Origin: Nocardia africana NBRC 100379
GTDB taxonomy: Bacteria; Actinomycetota; Actinomycetes; Mycobacteriales; Mycobacteriaceae
Direction: 5' to 3'
Assembly (NCBI RefSeq): GCF_001612635.1
Contig: NZ_BDAV01000012.1
Span: 186,001-250,000 of the forward strand
Length of the DNA: 64,000 nucleotides
In this document: positions 58,901 to 64,000 of the stretch, one piece after another
Position numbering within the stretch: the stretch's first letter is position 1
How the letters are laid out: each line of letters starts with the position of its first letter
Translations under genes and position numbers: made by a program
The notes under the pieces: model-generated
What the model was told of the DNA's origin: nothing
Seen by the model: the letters and a program-made list of their open reading frames with translations, nothing else
Database searches by the model: none

Positions 58901-59297
58901 GGTGCCGAAGATGGTCACGCTGAACACCTTCCTGGGCTCCGAGCAGCCGGTGCTCGAGGACTGGGCGGTGGGTCTGCAGTTCCCGTGCCAGAACCCGTTC
59001 CCGCACCGCTACGGCGTCGCGACCATGCCGAACTACCGCATCCTGCCCGACCGCCCGCTCGCGGTGAGCTCGACCGATACCTGGCAGGCCGAGGAATTCG
59101 GCGGCCCGCTCGGTTTCACCCAGATGCTGGCGGGCTCCACCACGATCCCGACCTACCTGAAGGACAACTGGGCTCGTGACTGGGGCACCCTGGAGCGCTA
59201 CGACCGGTACTACACCGATGCCACACCGGCGAAGGTGGACACCGGTACCGCGACGCGCTCCGGATTCTGGAGTCCCGGACAGCTGCGAGTGTTCTGA
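55926..59297 (+). CDS. Emb arabinosyltransferase, EmbA-like
   Basis: A 1123-residue GT53 enzyme with the same layout as the preceding Emb. The donor loop reads IGANTSDDGYILTMVRVAPHAGYLANYFRWYGVPEAPFGWYY followed by QVSTASPWVRIPALV, where RVAPxAGY and VSTA recall EmbA. The C-terminal module has GGTTREAGINGSTVALPYGLDPKTTPVMGSY. EmbA and EmbB act as a heterodimer on the terminal arabinan motif; here two Emb proteins in tandem could form such a pair. The start is GTG 55926. No third emb follows. Confidence 0.92.
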   Translation: MPDAATAVLTKPAVTELPVTSRDFRTARMIAVIAGLLGAIFALATPFLPVQQTTAEVNWPQGGTIGNVEAPLMSQVPVDLRASIPCSTVAQLPQGGMLLNTAPPQGDRAALEGMFVRVTSDSVDVVDRNAIVASAKRGELDGCTAITITSDIDRTYAHFEGLTKQVERPAAGGGTETVTVPVDGALQGDLRPQVVGVFSDLKGAAPAGLSFHMTVDSRFSSSPTVIKLVAMLAAVLCTLIALAALGRLDTSDGRGHRRFFPAHWLKPTWADGAVLGILLVWHFIGANTSDDGYILTMVRVAPHAGYLANYFRWYGVPEAPFGWYYDVIQVFAQVSTASPWVRIPALVCGILCWMVISREVVPRLGRSVRTSKVALWTGGLVFLAFWLPYDNGLRSEPIVALGALLTWVSIERAIATGRLLPAAGAVLVAAFTLAAAPTGLMCVAALLAGIRPLVRIVVRRKRDLQARAGSGWRASGFVSSLPLLAPIAAAGFLVLTVVYSDQTFAGIQEANRVRRLTGPNLAWYEDYLRYYYLFVQTVDGSVSRRFAFIVMILCLITTALVLLRRKQIPGISSGPTWRLIGVVCGTIFFMMFNPTKWTHHFGAYAGIAGALAAVTAVAVSATALRSRKNRSIFLAALLFALALSFSGTNGYWYVSSYGVPWFDKTVSLHGLQSNTLMLVLFGLALAVVAWQALREGYAKPPESSKTSRGKRIRRFAAIPLTLVAAAMVLFEVLSLAKGAVSQYPAYSLARGNVDAVDGNRCGIADDVLVESNPNQGRLNPIIDPAHPPKDNDPLAGADPTGFDPNGVPTDLKADAVEVKPGTGNTSNQSVGANFAEGQNAGTGGGTTREAGINGSTVALPYGLDPKTTPVMGSYQQGLQQPAHLTSSWYELPARSADSPLVVISAAGRILSFDQTGALQYGQDLKLEYGKRQPDGSVKFEGSYVPRDIGPAPSWRNLRIPLSEIAADADAVRISANRNVLIGDQWLAFTPPRVPKMVTLNTFLGSEQPVLEDWAVGLQFPCQNPFPHRYGVATMPNYRILPDRPLAVSSTDTWQAEEFGGPLGFTQMLAGSTTIPTYLKDNWARDWGTLERYDRYYTDATPAKVDTGTATRSGFWSPGQLRVF

Positions 59298-59316
59298 TCG
59301 GTAGTCCCCGCGAACG

Positions 59317-59353
59317 ACGGCGGGCGGCGCACATATCGTGCGCCGCCCGCCGT
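59317..59353. terminator. 16-bp stem terminator after the emb genes
   Basis: ACGGCGGGCGGCGCAC (59317-59332) pairs with 59338-59353 around ATATC, 20 bp after the second emb stop and before the convergent small gene. Confidence 0.85.
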
Positions 59354-59386
59354 TGTCGTATGCGGCGATGTGGGGTTGCCGGGGCC

Positions 59387-59587
59387 CTACACGTCGACGT
59401 GTTCGATCCATTCGTAGACGGGCAGATTGCCTTCGGGAGTGTCCTGGCGACGTGGTGTGGATTTGAAGCGTTCGTAGCCACCGGCGTTCTGCACGCGTAA
59501 TTCGATGCCGGGTGGAGTGATGGGAACGATGCGGTGCGGCAGGTCGGCCGGCCCGCCTTCGAGTACAGCCTTCGGTGAGCTACCCAT
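59387..59587 (-). CDS. small DUF5988-like protein
   Basis: A 66-residue protein: MGSSPKAVLEGGPADLPHRI, then VPITPPGIELRVQNAGGYERF and PVYEWIEHVDV. The pattern (AVLEGGPxDLP, GYERF, YxWxxxT/V) is that of DUF5988, a small actinobacterial family of unknown function often near biosynthetic genes. It is monocistronic, opposite the emb genes and 200 bp downstream of accD4. Confidence 0.75.
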   Translation of the reverse strand: MGSSPKAVLEGGPADLPHRIVPITPPGIELRVQNAGGYERFKSTPRRQDTPEGNLPVYEWIEHVDV

Positions 59588-59736
59588 AGCTGAAGGCTCT
59601 CATATGGCGGCCCGCCGACCGGGCGATTCCACGAAAGACACGCGCTACCCGGCGTTCAACCGGGCGTTACCCCAGCGACGCGCGTGGGCACGACGCCGGA
59701 GTCCGGCACTCGGGCGGCGGCGCCGTACCGACACGA

Positions 59737-59774
59737 ACGCCGGCCTCGATCGATGATGATGCGGAGGCCGGCGT
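59737..59774 (-). terminator. hairpin terminator after accD4
   Basis: ACGCCGGCCTC (59737-59747) pairs with GAGGCCGGCGT (59764-59774), 17 bp after the accD4 stop on the minus strand. CCGAC/GTCGG extend the outer arms. Confidence 0.65.
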
Positions 59775-59791
59775 CGGTGGCGATCGCGCGG

Positions 59792-61336
59792 TTACAGCGG
59801 CAGCAGGTGGTGCTTGCGTGGGTTGCGCTGGAGGCGCTTGTCGCGCAGCAGCGTCAGCGCCTTGCGGATCTCCAAGCGGGTCGCCGAGGGTTCGATGACC
59901 GCATCGATGTAGCCGCGCTCGGCCGCGGGCCACGGAGTGGCGGCGGTCGCGTTGTAGAAGTCGATCATCTGTTTGCGGATGGCCTCGCGCTGATCCTCCG
60001 GCGCCGCCTCGAGCTGGCGGCGGCCGACCAGGCCGACCGCCTGCTCCGCACCCATCACGGCGATCCGGGCCGTGGGCCAGGCGAAGTACACGTCCGCGCC
60101 GAGAGCCTTGGACCCCATGACCGCCCAGCCGCCCCCGTAGGCCTTACGCACGACGACGGTGACCTTCGGCACCGACGCCTCCACGAAGGAGAACAGGAAG
60201 CGACCACCGCGTTTGATGACGCCGGCCCGCTCCTGCTCCAAACCGGGCATGAAGCCGGGCGTATCCACGACCAGCACCAGCGGAATTTCGAACGCGTCGC
60301 ACATCCGGACGAAATGCGAGGCCTTGTCCGACGCTTTGGCGTCGAGCGCACCCGCCAGATACATCGGCTGGTTGGCGACCACGCCGACCGACCGGCCGTC
60401 GACCCGGGCGAACCCGGTGATGATGTTGCGGGCCATATCGGACCCGACCTCGTGGAAGCCGCCGTCGTCGAAGATCCGCAACAACACCTCGTGCATGTCG
60501 TAGCTGGCGTTGTCGGAATCCGGGACGAAGCTGTTCAGTTCCAGATCCGTTTCGGTGATCTCCGGCTCGAGGCCCGGGTTCACGATCGGTGGCTCCTCCT
60601 GACAGCTCGACGGGAGGTAGCTGAGGTATTCGCGCGCCCACTCGAACGCCGCCTTCTCGTTTTTGGCGACGTGGTGGATATTGCCCCAATCGGCCTGGTT
60701 GTACGCGCCGCCCAGCTCGTCGGCGCTCACATCCTCACCGGTGGCCTCGCGAGTGATCTGTGGGCCGGTGACGAACATGTGCGCGGATTCGGTGGCGATC
60801 ACGACATCCGTGCAGATCGGCTGATACACCGCACCGGCCGCACAGTTGCCGAGGATCAGCGACACCATCGGCACCGCACCCGAGAGCGCTTCCTGGGCGA
60901 TCGCCATCTCGCCGTACCAGCGCAGCGAGGTCACCGCCTCCTGCACGCGCGCGCCGCCGGAGTCGTTGATGCCGACCAGCGGGCAGCCCATTTTGGCGGC
61001 GAAGCGCATGAGCGAGGCGACCTTGCGGCCGAACATCTCGCCGACCGTCCCGCCGTACACGGTCTGGTCGTGGGAGAACACCGCCACCGGGCGGCCCTCC
61101 ACCAACCCGTGGCCGGTCACCACGCCGTCGCTGTAGAGGGAATTCTTATCGGCCGGATTGCGAACCAGCGCACCGATTTCCACGAAGGTACCCGGGTCCA
61201 GCAGCATGTTGATCCGCTCGCGCGGCGAGGGGATCCCCTTCTTGGCCCGCTTGGCAATCCCCGCTTCGCCGGCCGGCTCCTGCGCGAGTTCCAGCTTCTT
61301 CCGCAGGTCGGCAAGCCTCTCGGCGGTCGTACTCAC
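59792..61336 (-). CDS. accD4: acyl-CoA carboxylase beta subunit for mycolate synthesis
   Basis: A carboxyltransferase of 514 residues: ERINMLLDPGTFVEIGALVRNP, the crotonase-like oxyanion motif GINDSGGARVQEAV, GNCAAGAVYQPICTDVVIA, and VVDTPGFMPGLEQERAGVIKRGG with VVVRKAYGGGWAVMGSKALGAD. AccD4 (Rv3799c) carboxylates the alpha-chain acyl-CoA used by Pks13 to make mycolic acids. The GTG start overlaps the pks13 stop (GTGA), so the two are translationally coupled. Confidence 0.94.
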   Translation of the reverse strand: MSTTAERLADLRKKLELAQEPAGEAGIAKRAKKGIPSPRERINMLLDPGTFVEIGALVRNPADKNSLYSDGVVTGHGLVEGRPVAVFSHDQTVYGGTVGEMFGRKVASLMRFAAKMGCPLVGINDSGGARVQEAVTSLRWYGEMAIAQEALSGAVPMVSLILGNCAAGAVYQPICTDVVIATESAHMFVTGPQITREATGEDVSADELGGAYNQADWGNIHHVAKNEKAAFEWAREYLSYLPSSCQEEPPIVNPGLEPEITETDLELNSFVPDSDNASYDMHEVLLRIFDDGGFHEVGSDMARNIITGFARVDGRSVGVVANQPMYLAGALDAKASDKASHFVRMCDAFEIPLVLVVDTPGFMPGLEQERAGVIKRGGRFLFSFVEASVPKVTVVVRKAYGGGWAVMGSKALGADVYFAWPTARIAVMGAEQAVGLVGRRQLEAAPEDQREAIRKQMIDFYNATAATPWPAAERGYIDAVIEPSATRLEIRKALTLLRDKRLQRNPRKHHLLPL

Positions 61337-64000
61337 TGCTCTCCCTTCCCGGGTGCATCGTCGGAGATCGCGGCCAGTTTCCGGGTGAGGTCGGCACCGA
61401 TCTGCGCGACGCGCGGTTCATCGATGATCTGGAGGTGGTCACCCGGGATGTGGATGACTTCCAGGTTGGGGATGTAACCATCCCATCCGCCGTTCGGTTG
61501 CCGATCGGCGAAACGAGGCTCGAGTTCGATGATGCCGTCGTGATAGCGGTCGGCCAGATACAGCGTCACGTCGCCCTCGTAGTGCGACGGCTGAGCCTTC
61601 TGCAGATCGCGACTGTCGAGCCACGACGTGCGCTGGTGTTCCATCACGCCGCCGGGGATCTTCACATCGGCGAATTTCAGCAGCCCCATGATGATTTCGA
61701 GCTGCTCCTCGTCGGAGGCGTCCGCGAGTTCCTGGAGCATCTCCTCGTCGAGCTGACCCTCGATGCCATAGGTCTTCTGCGCGAACGCCTGGAACCGCTC
61801 GATCCGCGCGCGCCGGCCCTCCGGCGACGGGTCCTCGTCCTCGACCGGCAGCGCCAGGTCGATCAGACCGACGAGCCGGACGTCGTCGCCCTCGGCACGC
61901 ATGATCTGGGCGACCTGCAGGGCGAACACCGCACCCAGCGACCAGCCGTAGAGCACGTACGGACCGGAGGGGAAGATCTTGCGGATCTCGGCGGCGTATT
62001 CGCGGGCTCGCTCGGGAATCGAACCCTCGATCCGCTCGAAGCCGTACATCGCCGTGCCCTCCGGCAACCGCTTGAGCAGCGGCTCGTACACCAGCGTATT
62101 ACCGCCCGAGGGGTGGAAGACGAAGACCGGGATCGCGGTCGAGCCCTCGGGCAGCGGCCGCAGCGGGCGGATGAAGCCCTCGACCTCGGTGGCCGAATCC
62201 TGGTGGCGGCGAACGATATCCGACAGCTGTTCGATCGTCTCGCAGTCGAGCACGTCGTCGACGTCGATGGTGCTGCCGACCCGATCGGACAGGCGCGCGG
62301 CCAGCTTCTCCGCGGTGTCCTCGTCGAGGATCGGCAGGGTGTTGAAGATGCCGCCGGCCGACTTACCGGTGACCATCGCCCAGGCGGCGAAGGTCAACCG
62401 CTCGGCCGCATCACGCGGGGGCACATCGGCTTCCGGTTCCTTGGTACCCGCGACCTGGCCGCCGAACACGGCCGCCGCCTTCGCGGGAGCGGTCTTGGCT
62501 TCGGCGGCCGCATCCTTCGGCTCGGCTGCGTCGCTCGCCGAATCCACCGCGGCGTTCGCCTCTCGATCCGCGTCGGCCGCACCGGCGGTTTCGGCGGGAG
62601 CGGCCGATTCGACCGGCTTCGGCTCGGCGGCCTCGACCTGCTGTTTCACCGCCGCGGCCGGATCCTCCCCGGCCTCCATCGCGGCGCGCGCCGCGGCGAC
62701 GAAGTTGTCGTCCACGGTGAGCGAACCGCCATCGGCCGCTTGCTTTTCCGCCATCGCGGCGACCTCGTCGCGGTGCTCGATGGCGTAGCGCAGCACCTTG
62801 CCGACCTCGTTGAGGCTGGCATCGCGCACCGCGGAGACCTGCAGCGACGGGATGTCGAATTCGTATTCGACGCGGTTCTTGATCCGCATCGCCATCAGCG
62901 AGTCGAGTCCCAGCTCCATCAGCGGGATCTCCATCGGCAGATCCTCCACGGCATAACCCATGGATTCCGCGGCGATGGTGGCCAGACGCTCCTCGACGGT
63001 CTGCGTACCGTTCGGGTCCCAGCGTTCGCCGAAACTCTCCGCGACGACGAGATCGGCTGTGCCACTGTCGTTTTCGGCGGGAGCGGGCGCGGGCTGCTGG
63101 ACGGCGGGTGCCGGGGTTCCGTTGGTGGACGGTGCGCTCGCGGTGACCACCGCGTCGAACAGCAGCCGGAACGCAGCGCCCTCGCGGGCATGGACCTGGA
63201 CCGAGGCGCCGCCCGGATGCGGGGTCAGCGTCGTGGTCAGGGTGCCGGATGCCGGCAGCGGGGAATGCGCGACGGACGCGCCCAGTGCGACGTCCGACAA
63301 CACCTGCGCCGCAGCCGCATTCACCAGTCCGGCGAGATCGGTGACCGCCGAGGCCGCGACCTCCCAGGCATGGCGGCCGTCGGGCAACGCCACGTGCGCA
63401 CCAGGCACGCGGCCACTACCCGAACCCGTGGCGATGCTGACCTTGGGCCAGTATTCCTTGCGCAGGAAGGCGGTTCGCGGCACGTCGGCGTAGTCACCGG
63501 CGGGCAGCAGCGACACCAGGTCGACCGGATGCCCCTGCACATACAGCTGGGCCAGTGCGGCGATGACGGCCGCGGACTCGTCCTCCTTGCGCTTCAGCGT
63601 GGGGATCAGAGCCGCATTGTGCACACCGGCGGCGAAGGTCGTGCCCATGACCTGCATGAGCGCAACGGAATTCGGCGCCAGTTCCAGGTAGGTGGTGATA
63701 CCGGCGTCGACCGCGCGGCGGATCGCGTTGGTGAAGTACACCGAGCCGCGCATATTGGTCACCCAGTAGTCGACATCGTGCACCGGGTCCGAACCGGCCT
63801 TGTACACGGTCGCCTTGTGCACGGTCGAGTAGAGATCCGTGGTCACCCTGGTCGGCTCGATGCCGGCCAGCTCCGCGGCCAGCTCGCCCAGCAGCGGGTC
63901 CATCTGCGAGGTGTGCCCCGCGCCGCGGGTCTGCAGTACCCGCGCGAATTTGCCCTCGGCTTCGGCGCGCGCCACGATCGCGTGCACCTGGTCCGGCGGG
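61333..64000 (-). CDS. pks13: polyketide synthase Pks13, C-terminal part
   Basis: Only the last 889 residues are in the window; the gene continues past its right edge. Visible are the end of the acyltransferase domain (GKFARVLQTRGAGHTSQMDPLLGELAAEL, YLELAPNSVALMQVMGTT), an acyl carrier domain with LMELGLDSLMAMRIKNRVEYEF (phosphopantetheine Ser near 62903), a long Ala/Glu-rich linker, and a thioesterase domain with VLYGWSLGAVFALQVAQIM (nucleophile near 61940) and HIPGDHLQIIDEPRV (His near 61430). Pks13 condenses the two acyl chains of mycolic acids and its TE transfers the product to trehalose. Confidence 0.95.
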   Translation of the reverse strand, partial: PPDQVHAIVARAEAEGKFARVLQTRGAGHTSQMDPLLGELAAELAGIEPTRVTTDLYSTVHKATVYKAGSDPVHDVDYWVTNMRGSVYFTNAIRRAVDAGITTYLELAPNSVALMQVMGTTFAAGVHNAALIPTLKRKEDESAAVIAALAQLYVQGHPVDLVSLLPAGDYADVPRTAFLRKEYWPKVSIATGSGSGRVPGAHVALPDGRHAWEVAASAVTDLAGLVNAAAAQVLSDVALGASVAHSPLPASGTLTTTLTPHPGGASVQVHAREGAAFRLLFDAVVTASAPSTNGTPAPAVQQPAPAPAENDSGTADLVVAESFGERWDPNGTQTVEERLATIAAESMGYAVEDLPMEIPLMELGLDSLMAMRIKNRVEYEFDIPSLQVSAVRDASLNEVGKVLRYAIEHRDEVAAMAEKQAADGGSLTVDDNFVAAARAAMEAGEDPAAAVKQQVEAAEPKPVESAAPAETAGAADADREANAAVDSASDAAEPKDAAAEAKTAPAKAAAVFGGQVAGTKEPEADVPPRDAAERLTFAAWAMVTGKSAGGIFNTLPILDEDTAEKLAARLSDRVGSTIDVDDVLDCETIEQLSDIVRRHQDSATEVEGFIRPLRPLPEGSTAIPVFVFHPSGGNTLVYEPLLKRLPEGTAMYGFERIEGSIPERAREYAAEIRKIFPSGPYVLYGWSLGAVFALQVAQIMRAEGDDVRLVGLIDLALPVEDEDPSPEGRRARIERFQAFAQKTYGIEGQLDEEMLQELADASDEEQLEIIMGLLKFADVKIPGGVMEHQRTSWLDSRDLQKAQPSHYEGDVTLYLADRYHDGIIELEPRFADRQPNGGWDGYIPNLEVIHIPGDHLQIIDEPRVAQIGADLTRKLAAISDDAPGKGEQ

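Noticed and set aside
52624..59297. Assembly duplication of one emb gene
   Set aside because: The two proteins differ throughout, with distinct donor loops and C-terminal modules, so they are true paralogues.

Overview
The sequence looks like a chromosomal segment of a GC-rich mycolic-acid actinomycete, most likely Nocardia or a close relative. The reasons are the decaprenyl-phosphoribose epimerase pair dprE1-dprE2, aftA and two Emb arabinosyltransferases, pks13-accD4, a GlfT1 gene next to a Wzm/Wzt-type exporter, an antigen-85-like mycolyltransferase, a Pat/HisC2 aminotransferase, a Bpa/PafE proteasome activator, and an order that resembles the Rv3772-Rv3800 segment of Mycobacterium tuberculosis.

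Region 1 (1 to about 10.85 kb) is an actinomycete integrative and conjugative element (AICE) of the pSAM2 type. It carries a GntR/KorSA-like repressor, a six-copy CGTATACG operator set, and one long, almost fully overlapping + strand operon: a Pra-like activator, DUF2637 Spd-like membrane protein, FtsK/Tra motor, several very small proteins, a separate TraB-N-terminal-like membrane protein, RepSA-type HUH initiator, Xis and tyrosine integrase. The integrase abuts the 3' end of a tRNA-Arg(ACG) gene, the likely attachment site. The left end is not visible. A methyltransferase-like gene and 760 bp of non-coding sequence at the left are probably cargo or flank.

Region 2 (10.85-20.4 kb) holds tRNA-Arg, tRNA-Ser(GCU) and tRNA-Ser(UGA), a dienelactone-hydrolase-like gene, pat, a mycolyltransferase, an SDR/LysR divergent pair, small secreted and lipoprotein genes, a MarR gene, a quinone oxidoreductase and a class-V aminotransferase-like protein that seems to lack its PLP lysine.

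Region 3 (20.4-37.5 kb) is a cell-envelope block: bpa, the wzm-wzt-glfT1 galactan export/initiation operon, a proline-rich membrane protein, rsgA, an SDR, a GlfT2-like galactofuranosyltransferase, a GtrA protein, a DPM1-like glycosyltransferase, a DUF2142 polytopic protein, rmlB, a secreted DUF8020-like protein, an HSL-type esterase, and rmlA-rmlC. Rhamnose and galactofuranose production and export thus sit together.

Region 4 (37.5-45.5 kb) is accessory or housekeeping: an MFS pump with a divergent MarR regulator, an XRE-DUF5753 regulator, DUF4282 and unknown proteins, a molybdopterin oxidoreductase and a PNPOx-like protein.

Region 5 (45.5-59.3 kb) is the arabinan locus: GtrA (Rv3789-like), dprE1, dprE2, aftA, an additional GT-C-like membrane protein preceded by a cluster of DnaA-box sequences, and two emb genes. 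Region 6 (59.3-64 kb) is the mycolate condensation locus on the minus strand: a small DUF5988-like gene, accD4 and the C-terminal part of pks13, which runs off the window. Strong hairpin terminators separate most convergent units. No CRISPR array, rRNA gene or complete insertion sequence was seen.
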